DNA of 47,019 nt from Bordetella parapertussis (GTDB taxonomy: Bacteria; Pseudomonadota; Gammaproteobacteria; Burkholderiales; Burkholderiaceae_C). The notes below the pieces were generated by a model that did not search any database, was not told where the DNA came from, and saw only the letters and a list, made by a program, of their open reading frames with translations. How positions within the stretch are numbered: the stretch's first letter is position 1; each line of letters opens with the position of its first letter. Shown one piece after another: positions 33,210-41,104 of the stretch. The DNA lies in contig CAMCTC010000031.1 in the NCBI GenBank assembly GCA_945878355.1, forward strand, positions 1 through 47,019. The letters are read 5' to 3'. Position numbers and translations under genes: made by a program.

Positions 33210-33929
33210 ATGAACCCGTCCAACCCGCCGACGCTCGAATTCGACTCCGCGCCGTACAAGCTGTCCGGCGTGGTCTACGGCTGCCTGCTCAACCACGGGC
33301 CAGCGCTGGCCGCGCTGGGCGACGCGGTGAACTTGCCGCCGTACAAAGCGCCGCCCAGCGCGCCTGTGCTCTACATCAAGCCGCGCAACACCTTGGCCGC
33401 GGATGGCGACGCGGTGGTCGTGCCGGCTGATGCCGCTGCGCTGCAGCTTGGCGCTGCGCTCGGTCTGGTGATCGGCCGCACCGCTTGCCGGATCAACGAG
33501 GCCGATGCGCTGGACCATGTCGCAGGCGCGGTGATCGTCAACGACCTCAGTGTGCCGCACGCCAGCTTCTACCGGCCCAGCGTCCGCTTCAAGGCAAGGG
33601 ACGGGTTCTGCCCGCTCGGGCCCAAAGTCGTGGCGCTGGCTGATCTACCGAATTCGGTCGACGCCCTGACCGTGCGGGTCTATGTTGACGGGGCGCTGGT
33701 GCAACAGACCCACACCGGTGACCGCATCCGCAGCGCGGCGCGCTTGCTGGCCGATGTCAGCGAGTTCATGACGCTGTCGCCAGGCGACATCTTGATGCTC
33801 GGTGTGTCTGCTGATGCGCCGCTGGCGCGCGCCGGCCAGCAGGTGGCGATTGAGATCGACGGCCTGGGCCGGCTCCACAACACGCTGGTCGCCGAAGCTG
33901 CGCCGCTAACCGAGGAATCAGCGCGATGA
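33210..33929 (+). CDS. hpaG1: HpaG1: N-terminal-half homologue of the HpaG isomerase/decarboxylase
   Basis: A 239-residue protein of the fumarylacetoacetate hydrolase family matching the N-terminal half of E. coli HpaG. It shares VLYIKPRNTL, LGLVIGRTACRI, the following VAGAVIVNDLSVPHASFYRP, and RDGFCPLGPKV. With HpaG2 it acts on 5-oxo-pent-3-ene-1,2,5-tricarboxylate (decarboxylation) and 2-hydroxyhepta-2,4-dienedioate (isomerisation). First gene of the hpa operon. Its stop overlaps the hpaG2 start (ATGA, 33926-33929), so the two subunits are translated together. In E. coli the two halves are fused; in many betaproteobacteria they are split as here. Confidence 0.9.
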   Translation: MNPSNPPTLEFDSAPYKLSGVVYGCLLNHGPALAALGDAVNLPPYKAPPSAPVLYIKPRNTLAADGDAVVVPADAAALQLGAALGLVIGRTACRINEADALDHVAGAVIVNDLSVPHASFYRPSVRFKARDGFCPLGPKVVALADLPNSVDALTVRVYVDGALVQQTHTGDRIRSAARLLADVSEFMTLSPGDILMLGVSADAPLARAGQQVAIEIDGLGRLHNTLVAEAAPLTEESAR

Positions 33930-34696
33930 CCCGCCAAGCCCGCGTCGCCTACGACGGCGCCATCCACAGCGCCACCCCGCATGAACAAGGCCTGCAACTG
34001 GCCGACGGCCGGGTGCTGGCGGAGACCGCTGTCGTCTGGCTGCCGCCCTTCGAGGTCGGCACCATCATCGCGCTAGGCCTGAACTACGCCGACCATGTCA
34101 AGGAGCTGTCCAAGGAGCTCACGGTCAGCACCCAGGACGAGCCCTTGGTCTTCCTCAAAGGCCCGGGCTCGCTGGTCGGCCACCGCGGCCACACCCGGCG
34201 CCCAGCCGACGCCGCTTTCATGCACTACGAGTGCGAACTCGCGGTGGTGATCGGCAAGACGGCGCGACGCGTCAAAGCTTCTGACGCGCTGGATCATGTC
34301 GCCGGCTACACCGTGAGCAACGACTACGCGATTCGCGACTACCTCGAGAACTGGTACCGGCCCAATCTGCGGGTCAAAAACCGCGACGGCGGCACCGTGA
34401 TCGGACCCTGGTTGGTGTCGGCGTCCGAAATCCCGGACCCGCAGGCGCTGGGACTGCGTACCTATGTCAATGGCCAAGTCACGCAGCAAGGCCATACCCG
34501 CCAGATGATCCACAGCGTCCCCAGCCTGATCGAGTACCTCAGCGACTTCATGACGCTGCGCGCCGGCGACGTGATCCTGACCGGCACACCTGACGGCGTC
34601 GTCAACGTCCAGCCCGGTGATGAGGTGGTCTGCGAGATCGACCAGGTCGGCCGGCTTGTCAACACGCTGGCGGCTGACTCGGTCTACGGCCGCTAA
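33926..34696 (+). CDS. hpaG2: HpaG2: C-terminal-half homologue of HpaG
   Basis: A 256-residue FAH-family protein matching the C-terminal half of HpaG. Seen motifs are LGLNYADHVKELSKE, the metal-binding EYE-like MHYECELAVVIGKTARRV, NDYAIRDYLENWYRPNLRVK, RDGGTVIGPWLVS, and ILTGTPDGVVNVQPGDEVVCE. The conserved acidic residues in HYECE and the following region coordinate Mg2+. It probably forms a complex with HpaG1, to which it is coupled by a four-base overlap. Eighty-four bases separate it from hpaE, including a 10-bp tandem duplication CCGCGACCAA at 34727-34746. Confidence 0.92.
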   Translation: MTRQARVAYDGAIHSATPHEQGLQLADGRVLAETAVVWLPPFEVGTIIALGLNYADHVKELSKELTVSTQDEPLVFLKGPGSLVGHRGHTRRPADAAFMHYECELAVVIGKTARRVKASDALDHVAGYTVSNDYAIRDYLENWYRPNLRVKNRDGGTVIGPWLVSASEIPDPQALGLRTYVNGQVTQQGHTRQMIHSVPSLIEYLSDFMTLRAGDVILTGTPDGVVNVQPGDEVVCEIDQVGRLVNTLAADSVYGR

Positions 34697-34726
34697 GAAC
34701 ACAAGCCAAACCGAGACCGCGCAAAC

Positions 34727-34746
34727 CCGCGACCAACCGCGACCAA
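34727..34746 (+). repeat. 10-bp tandem duplication
   Basis: CCGCGACCAA is repeated twice without a gap in the short spacer between hpaG2 and hpaE. No function is evident. Confidence 0.6.
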
Positions 34747-34780
34747 CCAGCCGAGCCCTGACCCACACTGCAGAACCCGC

Positions 34781-36247
34781 ATGAGAATCCAACACCTGAT
34801 CAACGGCAAATCGGTCGACTCGACCGACGCGGCAGCCACTTTCGAAACCATCAACCCCAGCAACCAGCAGGTGCTGGCCGAGGTCGCCGACGGCGGCGCC
34901 GCCGAGGTCCATGCGGCGGTCGCTGCCGCCAAAGCGGCTTTCCCGGCCTGGGCCGGCAGGCCGGCGACCGAACGCGCGGGGCTGATGCGCAAGCTCGGCG
35001 AGCTGATCGCCCGCCATGTGCCCGAGATCTCGCGCACCGAGTCTATGGACACCGGCCAGACGATCTCGCAGACCGGCAAGCAGTTGGTGCCACGCGCGGC
35101 CGACAACTTCCAATACTTCGCCGAGATGTGCACCCGAGTCGACGGCCACACCTACCCGACGCCAACGCACCTGAACTACACCTTGTTCCACCCGGTCGGT
35201 GTTTGCGCGCTGATCAGCCCGTGGAACGTGCCGTTCATGACCGCGACCTGGAAGACAGCGCCCTGCCTGGCTTTCGGCAACACCGCGGTGCTCAAGATGA
35301 GCGAGCTCTCGCCGATGAGCGCGGCCCGGCTCGGCGAGCTCGCGCTCGAAGCCGGCATCCCGGCCGGTGTGCTCAACATCGTCCACGGCACCGGCCGCGC
35401 GGTGGGCGAGCCACTGTGCGCCCACCGGGACGTGCGCGCGATCAGCTTCACCGGCTCCACCGCGACGGGACACCGCATCGTGCAGGCAGCGGGCTTGAAG
35501 AAATTCAGCATGGAGCTCGGCGGCAAGAGCCCCTTCGTCGTCTTCGACGACGCCGACTTCGAGCGTGCGCTCGATGCCGCGGTGTTCATGGCCTTCTCCA
35601 ACAACGGTGAACGCTGCACCGCAGGCAGCCGGGTCCTGGTGCAGCGCTCGATTTACCCACGCTTTGTCGAACGCTTCACCGAACGCGCCCGCCGCATCAG
35701 CGTTGGCGACCCGCTCGACAAGGCCACGCTGGTCGGGCCGATGATCAGCCCAGCCCACCTGGCCAAGGTCCGAAGCTATATCGAGCTCGGGCCGAAGGAG
35801 GGCGCCAGCCTGCTGTGCGGCGGCCTCGCCACACCCGATTTGCCGGCCGCGCTGCAAAAAGGCAACTTCGTGTTGCCGACGGTGTTTGCCGACGTCGACA
35901 ACCGCATGAAGATCGCGCAAGACGAGATCTTCGGCCCGGTCGCCTGCTTGATTCCGTTTGACGACGAGGCAGACGCGATCCGCCAGTCCAACGACATCCA
36001 GTACGGTCTGTCGAGCTATGTCTGGACCGAGAACCTCGGCCGTGCGCACCGCGTGGCGGCCGCAGTCGAAGCCGGCATGTGTTTCGTCAACAGCCAGAAC
36101 GTTCGCGACCTGCGCCAGCCCTTCGGCGGCACCAAGGCCAGCGGTACCGGCCGCGAGGGCGGCACCTGGAGCTACGAGGTGTTTCTCGAACCCAAAAACG
36201 TCGCGGTCAGTGTGGGCGACCACCACATCCCGCATTGGGGGCGGTGA
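34781..36247 (+). CDS. hpaE: 5-carboxymethyl-2-hydroxymuconate semialdehyde dehydrogenase
   Basis: A 488-residue NAD-dependent aldehyde dehydrogenase. The cofactor loop is SFTGSTATGHRI, catalytic Glu245 is in MELGGKSPFVVF, and nucleophile Cys279 is in NNGERCTAGSRVLVQ. It oxidises the ring-cleavage semialdehyde made by HpaD. Length and motifs match E. coli HpaE closely, including the end GREGGTWSYEVFLEPKNV. The downstream gene hpaD would normally follow directly, but a toxin-antitoxin pair intervenes. The ribosome site is weak. Confidence 0.95.
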   Translation: MRIQHLINGKSVDSTDAAATFETINPSNQQVLAEVADGGAAEVHAAVAAAKAAFPAWAGRPATERAGLMRKLGELIARHVPEISRTESMDTGQTISQTGKQLVPRAADNFQYFAEMCTRVDGHTYPTPTHLNYTLFHPVGVCALISPWNVPFMTATWKTAPCLAFGNTAVLKMSELSPMSAARLGELALEAGIPAGVLNIVHGTGRAVGEPLCAHRDVRAISFTGSTATGHRIVQAAGLKKFSMELGGKSPFVVFDDADFERALDAAVFMAFSNNGERCTAGSRVLVQRSIYPRFVERFTERARRISVGDPLDKATLVGPMISPAHLAKVRSYIELGPKEGASLLCGGLATPDLPAALQKGNFVLPTVFADVDNRMKIAQDEIFGPVACLIPFDDEADAIRQSNDIQYGLSSYVWTENLGRAHRVAAAVEAGMCFVNSQNVRDLRQPFGGTKASGTGREGGTWSYEVFLEPKNVAVSVGDHHIPHWGR

Positions 36248-36273
36248 CAGCCTGGGCAGTTTGTACTACAGTG

Positions 36274-36288
36274 ATGACTCGATGTCAT
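36274..36288. promoter_or_regulatory. candidate autoregulatory operator of the TA pair
   Basis: ATGAC-TCGAT-GTCAT is a perfect interrupted palindrome ending 13 bases before the antitoxin start and just before its ribosome site AAGGAG. RHH antitoxins commonly bind such repeats to repress their own operon. Confidence 0.45.
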
Positions 36289-36301
36289 ACAAGGAGTTGA
36301 G

Positions 36302-36547
36302 ATGCTCTCCGTTCGCCTACCCGAGCAGCTCGATGCCCAATTGGCCGCGCATTGCCGCGCCGCGCAAGTCAGCAAGTCTTCGGTCGTGCAAGCCGCGCTG
36401 GAGATCCATCTGCGCCAACTCGCAGCGCGGGGCACGCCGGCCGATCAAGGCGATCCTTTCCTGCAGCTGATCGGCTCGGGCAACCGCCAACTCAGCACCG
36501 AGCAACTGATGCGAATGACCCGGGGCAAGGACTGGAACAAGGCGTGA
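36302..36547 (+). CDS. ribbon-helix-helix antitoxin (VapB-type)
   Basis: An 81-residue antitoxin. The N-terminal MLSVRLPEQLDAQLAAHCRA is a ribbon-helix-helix DNA-binding strand and helix, followed by SKSSVVQAALEIHLRQL. The C-terminal half (about 50-81, GNRQLSTEQLMRMTRGKDW) should wrap and inhibit the PIN toxin. AAGGAG precedes the start. Its stop overlaps the toxin start as GTGA (36544-36547). It sits between hpaE and hpaD on the same strand, so it either has its own promoter or is read with the hpa operon. Confidence 0.85.
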   Translation: MLSVRLPEQLDAQLAAHCRAAQVSKSSVVQAALEIHLRQLAARGTPADQGDPFLQLIGSGNRQLSTEQLMRMTRGKDWNKA

Positions 36548-36942
36548 TCCTGATCGACTCCAATGTCTGGATCGACCTGATCCAGCGCGACGCGCAGTGG
36601 CTGGATTGGTCGCTGGCACAGGTGCAAGCGGCACGGGCTGCGCAGCAAGCGGTGATCAATCCGGTGATCTATGCCGAACTCGCACCCACTTACGACGACG
36701 CCGCATCGCTGGCCAGCTTCATCGACCTGAGCGGCGCCAAGCTGATGCCGCTGAGCGCGGACAGTGCCTACCTGGCGGGGCGTGCCTTTCTGCGTTACCG
36801 GCGCCAGCGCGGCGGGAAGACAGGCGTGCTGCCGGACTTCTTCATCGGCGCCCAAGCCCAGTCCGAAGGCTGGACACTCCTCACCCGCGATGCGGGGCGC
36901 TACAAAAGCTATTTCCCGGCCGTCAAGCTGATCTGCCCGTGA
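36544..36942 (+). CDS. vapC: PIN-domain toxin (VapC-type ribonuclease)
   Basis: A 132-residue PIN nuclease. Acidic metal site residues are Asp5 (ILIDSNVWIDL), the conserved Glu in INPVIYAELAPTY, and Asp98 in VLPDFFIGAQAQ, with a further Asp in LLTRDAGRYKSYF, giving the complete four-acid set. VapC toxins cleave tRNA or rRNA. The GTG start overlaps the antitoxin stop, the usual coupling. The toxin appears intact, unlike the two other toxin genes downstream in this window. Confidence 0.88.
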   Translation: MILIDSNVWIDLIQRDAQWLDWSLAQVQAARAAQQAVINPVIYAELAPTYDDAASLASFIDLSGAKLMPLSADSAYLAGRAFLRYRRQRGGKTGVLPDFFIGAQAQSEGWTLLTRDAGRYKSYFPAVKLICP

Positions 36943-37126
36943 CGGCCCAAGCGATCCAATCCGACCTTGCATCTAAGCATCGAAGTGGTATTTCGGTAAC
37001 GAATGCGGCGAGCCGCCATGCTCGCAAGCCTCAATGACCATCTCGATCCGGAAATTCGAAACCGACTAAGGTCATGCTCTTGATTTCCGCGGGCTGACAC
37101 CCGCCACCGCTCCGAAAGATGCCCCC
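36943..37126. other. spacer between vapC and hpaD
   Basis: 184 bases with no gene recognised. The stretch is less GC-rich than the hpa genes and may mark the right junction of the inserted toxin-antitoxin module. A promoter for hpaD was looked for, but no convincing element was found. Confidence 0.4.
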
Positions 37127-38044
37127 ATGGGAACCCTCGCCCTAGCCGCCAAGATCACCCACGTCCCGTCGATGTACCTGAGCGAACTCGACGGCCCGCA
37201 AAAAGGCACGCGCCAGGCCGCGATAGATGGCCACCACGAGATCAGCCGGCGCTGCCGCGCGCTCGGCGTTGACACCATCGTCGTGTTCGACACCCACTGG
37301 CTGGTCAACGCCAACTACCACCTGAACTGCGCGCCGCATTTCCAGGGTGTCTACACCAGCAACGAGCTGCCGCACTTCATCAGCAACATGCCCTACGCCT
37401 ACGACGGCAACCCGGCGCTGGGCCGGTTGCTGGCACAGGCCTGCAACGCCGCCGGCGTCGAGACGCTGGCGCACGATGCCACCTCGCTGGCGCTGGAATA
37501 CGGCACCCTGGTGCCGATGCGCTACATGAACGCTGACCGCCACTTCAAGGTGGTCTCGGTCTCGGCGCTGTGCATGGTCCACCAATTGGCCGACAGCGCC
37601 AAGCTGGGCTGGGCGATGCGCCGCGCGATCGAGGACCAGTACGACGGCAATGTGGCGATCTTTGCCAGCGGCTCGCTGTCGCACCGCTTTGCGCAGAACG
37701 GCTTGGCGCCGCAGTACGCCAACAAGATGTGGAGCCCGTTTCTCGAGCAGCTCGACCACCATGTGGTGGGCATGTGGCAGCGTGGCGAATGGGCCACCTT
37801 TTGCGAGATGCTGCCCGAATACGCCGTCAAGGGCCAAGGCGAAGGCTTCATGCACGACACAGCGATGCTGCTCGGCGCGCTCGGTTGGGACCGCTACGAC
37901 GCTGGCGTCGAGGTGGTCACGCCGTTCTTTCCCAGCTCGGGCACTGGCCAGATCAACGCGATCTTTCCGGTCACGCCGATGCCGGCCGACCTGCAAGGCA
38001 TTGGCCTGTCGCGCTCGCCGGCCAACGCCGGCAGCCGGCTCTGA
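37127..38044 (+). CDS. hpaD: 3,4-dihydroxyphenylacetate 2,3-dioxygenase
   Basis: A 305-residue class III (LigB-type) extradiol dioxygenase that opens homoprotocatechuate between C2 and C3. It shows AAKITHVPSMYLSELDGP with an iron-ligand His near residue 12, VVFDTHWLVNANYHLN, and FASGSLSHRFAQNG, all typical of HpaD/HpcB. It needs Fe(II) and O2. The start ATG 37127 has only a weak ribosome site (GAAAG). Ten bases separate its stop from hpaF. It is separated from hpaE by the vapBC-type module. Confidence 0.94.
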   Translation: MGTLALAAKITHVPSMYLSELDGPQKGTRQAAIDGHHEISRRCRALGVDTIVVFDTHWLVNANYHLNCAPHFQGVYTSNELPHFISNMPYAYDGNPALGRLLAQACNAAGVETLAHDATSLALEYGTLVPMRYMNADRHFKVVSVSALCMVHQLADSAKLGWAMRRAIEDQYDGNVAIFASGSLSHRFAQNGLAPQYANKMWSPFLEQLDHHVVGMWQRGEWATFCEMLPEYAVKGQGEGFMHDTAMLLGALGWDRYDAGVEVVTPFFPSSGTGQINAIFPVTPMPADLQGIGLSRSPANAGSRL

Positions 38045-38054
38045 GGACGCGGCC

Positions 38055-38504
38055 GTGCCCCATCTCGTGATCCTCTACACCGGCAACCTCGACGCACCCG
38101 TCGCCCAAGGCGGCAGCGACATCGACGCGCTGTGCCGCAGCCTGGCCGATGCGATGCTCGGCGTCAAGGATGAAGCTGGCAAGCAGGTCTTTCCGACCGG
38201 CGGCGTCAGGGTGCTGGCCTATCCGGCACCGCATTTCGCGGTCGCCGACGGCGGCGCGGCAGGCCGGGCTGCCGGCCAGGCTGCGGACTACGGCTTTGTC
38301 TACCTCAACCTGCGCATGGGCCGAGGCCGCAGCGCGGCGGTGCAGCAGCTCGCCGGCCAGCGCCTGGAGGCGGTGGCCAAAGCCCACTTCGCGCACCAAC
38401 TCGCCCTACGGCCGATCGGCGTGACCCTGCAGATCGACGAAGGCCCCGAGGTCTTCGACGCCAAGAACAGCAGCCTGCACCCGCTGTTCCAGCCCAAACC
38501 CTGA
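38055..38504 (+). CDS. hpaF: 5-carboxymethyl-2-hydroxymuconate delta-isomerase
   Basis: A 149-residue protein of the tautomerase superfamily (CHMI). It starts with GTG at 38055 giving Met-Pro-His-Leu, so removal of Met leaves Pro1, the catalytic base of this family. GAGGA lies upstream with correct spacing. Later motifs are [11 protein letters not shown] and [20 protein letters not shown]. It isomerises 5-carboxymethyl-2-hydroxymuconate to 5-oxo-pent-3-ene-1,2,5-tricarboxylate, the HpaG substrate. E. coli HpaF is 126 residues, so this is somewhat longer. Confidence 0.92.
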   Translation: MPHLVILYTGNLDAPVAQGGSDIDALCRSLADAMLGVKDEAGKQVFPTGGVRVLAYPAPHFAVADGGAAGRAAGQAADYGFVYLNLRMGRGRSAAVQQLAGQRLEAVAKAHFAHQLALRPIGVTLQIDEGPEVFDAKNSSLHPLFQPKP

Positions 38505-38514
38505 GACCCGCGAC

Positions 38515-39318
38515 ATGATGAACCCTGAGACCATTGCCGCATTGGCACGCCAGCTCTACGACGCACGCAAGACGCGTCAGCCGCTGCGCCATTTTTCCAA
38601 GCAGCATCCGCAGATGACGATAGACGATGGCTACGCGATCCAGCGTGCCTGGGTCGCGCTCGAGATCGCCGACGGTCGAAGCGTTCGCGGCCGCAAGATC
38701 GGCCTGACCTCGCGTGCGATGCAGCAGGCCAGCCAGATCAACGAGCCCGACCACGCGCCGCTGATGGACGACATGTTCTTCGCCAGCGGCGGCGACATCC
38801 CCGCAGACCGATTCATCGCGCCACGGGTCGAGGTCGAGCTTGCCTTCATCCTCGGCAAGCCCTTGAAAGGCCCCGGCATCACGTTGTTCGACGTGCTCTC
38901 GGCCACCGACTACGTCACGCCGGCCATCGAGATCATCGACGCCCGTATCGAGCAGTTTGACCGCGACACCAAGGTGATGCGCAAGGTCTTCGACACGATC
39001 AGCGACTTCGCCGCCAACGCCGGCATCGTGCTCGGCGGACGACCGGTCAAGCCTATGGAGCTAGACCTGCGCTGGGTCGGCGCGATGCTGTACAAGAACG
39101 GCGTGATCGAGGAGACCGGCCTCGCCGCCGCGGTGCTAGGCCACCCGGCCAACGGCGTGGCCTGGCTGGCCAACAAGATTGCGCCTTATGGCGAACAGCT
39201 CAACGCCGGCGACGTGGTGCTGGCAGGCTCGTTCACCAGGCCGACGAATGCGGTGGCTGGCGACAACTTCCATGTCGACTACGGGCCAATGGGCGCGGTG
39301 TCGTTCAGGTTCGTCTGA
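38515..39318 (+). CDS. hpaH: 2-oxo-hept-4-ene-1,7-dioate hydratase
   Basis: A 267-residue hydratase of the MhpD/HpaH family (FAH superfamily fold). Motifs include [67 protein letters not shown] and [20 protein letters not shown]. It hydrates the dienoate to 2,4-dihydroxy-hept-2-ene-1,7-dioate, normally then split by HpaI aldolase. No hpaI gene follows; a Bug gene remnant does. The start may be ATG 38515 or ATG 38518. Confidence 0.94.
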   Translation: MMNPETIAALARQLYDARKTRQPLRHFSKQHPQMTIDDGYAIQRAWVALEIADGRSVRGRKIGLTSRAMQQASQINEPDHAPLMDDMFFASGGDIPADRFIAPRVEVELAFILGKPLKGPGITLFDVLSATDYVTPAIEIIDARIEQFDRDTKVMRKVFDTISDFAANAGIVLGGRPVKPMELDLRWVGAMLYKNGVIEETGLAAAVLGHPANGVAWLANKIAPYGEQLNAGDVVLAGSFTRPTNAVAGDNFHVDYGPMGAVSFRFV

Positions 39319-39344
39319 CCACCGCCAGCACCGCAGGAGTTCAC

Positions 39345-39629
39345 ATGCACAGACGACAAGCCCTGACCGCGATCACCGCCGGATGGGGCGTTCTGGCCGG
39401 CACGGCACAGGCCCAGAACTTCTCGTCGCGGCCGCTGCGGCTGATCGTCGGCTACACCGCTGGCGGCGCGGTCGACATCGGTGAGATGCGGCCCTCAACG
39501 ACTGAGCAACCGGCCGCGATGCTGAGCAGCGAAAAGAACCGCTATGAAAAGCTGATCCGCGAGGCGCGGATACAGCCCGACCGATCAAGCCGCCGGCGCG
39601 CCCACCGCGCCTACCCCGCCTACCAGTAG
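39345..39629 (+). pseudogene. Bug receptor with large internal deletion
   Basis: This 94-codon frame joins the two ends of a Bug receptor. Residues 1-45 are a signal peptide and the first strand (MHRRQALTAITAGWGV, then PLRLIVGYTAGGAVD). From about residue 46 it reads MRPSTTEQPAAMLSSEKNRY and LIREARIQPD, which is like the last 35 residues of a Bug protein. About 230 residues are missing between them, near 39478. The normal end also seems lost, with readthrough RSSRRRAHRAYPAYQ. GGAG before ATG 39345 is kept. It lies in the usual Bug position after hpaH and cannot be a working binding protein. Confidence 0.85.
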
Positions 39630-40639
39630 CTGCCGAGCCGGGTGGACAGCCAGCGGGCCAGCGCGGCGTTGACCGCCACCGGCTGCTCCTGCGCCATCCA
39701 GTGGCCCGACTTCACGACGACCTCGGTCAGGTCGGCGCAGTCGCTGCGCATCGGTTCGGCGAGCCGCGATCGAACCGTCTCGCAGACCGCGTCGTACTCA
39801 CCGTGCAGGAACAGCGCCGGCATCGCCAACTTGCCGGCGTTTGGCGCCAGCGCCGCATAAGCCATGTTCGCCAGGCCATTCATGTACCACGAGTCTGGCC
39901 CGAAGAAGCCGTTGCGCGTCAGCGCGGCGGTGTAGGCCGCCAGATCGACTTCGGTGATCACATCGCCGTCGCGTGGCATGTCAGGACCTGCGCCGCCGCC
40001 GAAGAAGCCACCGCCTTTGCGGACCGAGGCCGTATGGGCAGGTTTGCCGACCGCCGCCGGGTCGCCTTTGCGAAACAGCGCCTTGACGGCATTGCCAACG
40101 TTGACCTCGAAACCCTTGCAAGCCTTGTCGAAGCTCTCGCGGTAAAAAAGCATGTAATCCCATTGCCCGGCGGGATAGCTGTCCTCCGGGTAGACCTCGC
40201 GGTCGACCCAGGGAATGATCGTCTCGGGCGCAAACCCGGCCGAGAGATAGGGCACGCACAGGCTCGCCACGCCGACCGTCTTGTCGGGGTGGTGGCTGGC
40301 GATGTTCCAGACCACCGGGCTGCCCCAGTCGTGGCCGATCCACACCGCCTGGTCGCGGCCTAGTGAGGCCAGCAGTTCGAGCATGTCGTCGACGATCAGC
40401 GTCTGCGCGAAGTCCTCGTGGCGGGTGTAGGTGCTCGACCGACCGTAGCCGCGCATGTCGGGCGCGACGCAGCGAAAACCCAGCGCGGCAAAGACCGGCA
40501 GCTGGTGCCGCCACGAGATCGACAGCTCGGGCCAGCCATGGACAAAGACCAGCAGCGGCGCATCCGGCGCACCGCATGCGAGATAGCCTGTGGTGTGGCG
40601 ACCGGTCTTGAGCGTGTGTTCGGTGATCGGGAATGTCAT
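39620..40639 (-). CDS. alpha/beta hydrolase, epoxide hydrolase-like
   Basis: A 339-residue alpha/beta hydrolase of the epoxide-hydrolase subgroup. The oxyanion motif HGWPE is at 34-38. The nucleophile is Asp104 in IGHDWGSPVVW, rather than Ser, which is diagnostic for epoxide hydrolases and haloalkane dehalogenases. The cap domain carries Tyr-rich WDYMLFYRESF and RNGFFGPDSWYMNGL, and the His is in VVKSGHWMAQEQP. The start at 40639 (MTFPITEHTL) is preferred over 40687 by family fit, though no ribosome site is clear. Its last ten bases overlap the convergent Bug remnant. It sits between two broken Bug genes. Confidence 0.85.
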   Translation of the reverse strand: MTFPITEHTLKTGRHTTGYLACGAPDAPLLVFVHGWPELSISWRHQLPVFAALGFRCVAPDMRGYGRSSTYTRHEDFAQTLIVDDMLELLASLGRDQAVWIGHDWGSPVVWNIASHHPDKTVGVASLCVPYLSAGFAPETIIPWVDREVYPEDSYPAGQWDYMLFYRESFDKACKGFEVNVGNAVKALFRKGDPAAVGKPAHTASVRKGGGFFGGGAGPDMPRDGDVITEVDLAAYTAALTRNGFFGPDSWYMNGLANMAYAALAPNAGKLAMPALFLHGEYDAVCETVRSRLAEPMRSDCADLTEVVVKSGHWMAQEQPVAVNAALARWLSTRLGSYW

Positions 40640-40817
40640 GGTGGCGGGCGTCCAGCGAAAGCGGGTTGCAGTGACGGCGGGTTGCATTGACGGCGTATTG
40701 CACGAGCCACTGGGCAGCCGATGATGCCGGACATCGCTGCATCGACAGGGAGGAAAACCCTAGCCACCCTCTCAAGCAATTATGGCTTTGCCACTTTGCT
40801 TGATCCCCGCAGGGGGC

Positions 40818-40835
40818 GGCCGGCTTCGGCCGGCC
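40818..40835. terminator. TTCG-tetraloop hairpin
   Basis: GGCCGGC, loop TTCG, GCCGGCC is a perfect 7-bp stem with a very stable tetraloop on the plus strand, just where recognisable Bug sequence ends. No T-run is seen. It could terminate transcription from the FAH/Bug side or be a dispersed intergenic repeat unit. Confidence 0.5.
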
Positions 40836-40837
40836 TT

Positions 40838-41104
40838 GGGGCGCTCATCAGCAGCGTGTAGCCGTCGGCAGGCGCGCGCCGCAGCGGCAATGCCCAGTGC
40901 GCCACCGGCACCGAGCTTGTTCTCGACGATCAAGGTCTGGCGCAGCTCGCGCCCCAGCGCCTCGGCCACCGGCCTGGCCACGGTGTCGGCCACGCCGCCG
41001 GGCGGAAACGGCACAATCATCACGATGGGCCGGTCGGGGTATTGCGCGGCCGCAGCGCCGGCCAGCAACACCAGGCCGGCCAGCAGCATCGACGCGCGGC
41101 GCAT
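40838..41104 (-). pseudogene. Bug receptor remnant, frameshifted and truncated
   Basis: The N-terminus of another Bug receptor: signal peptide MRRASMLLAGLVLLAGAAAA, then PIVMIVPFPPGGVADTVARP and LIVENKLGAGGALG. After GIAAAARA the frame is lost. Adding one G in the GCGCGC run (about 40871-40880) restores APADGYTLLMSAP, the expected Bug continuation. After that no Bug sequence remains, and the hairpin at 40818-40835 follows. About two thirds of the gene is gone. ATG 41104 overlaps the stop of the upstream FAH gene (TGATG), so an FAH-Bug operon once existed. Confidence 0.85.

Noticed and set aside
34073..36235. 720-codon minus-strand ORF
   Set aside because: Exactly antisense to hpaG2 and hpaE, with low-complexity Ala/Arg/Asp/Val composition; a shadow of high GC3 coding.
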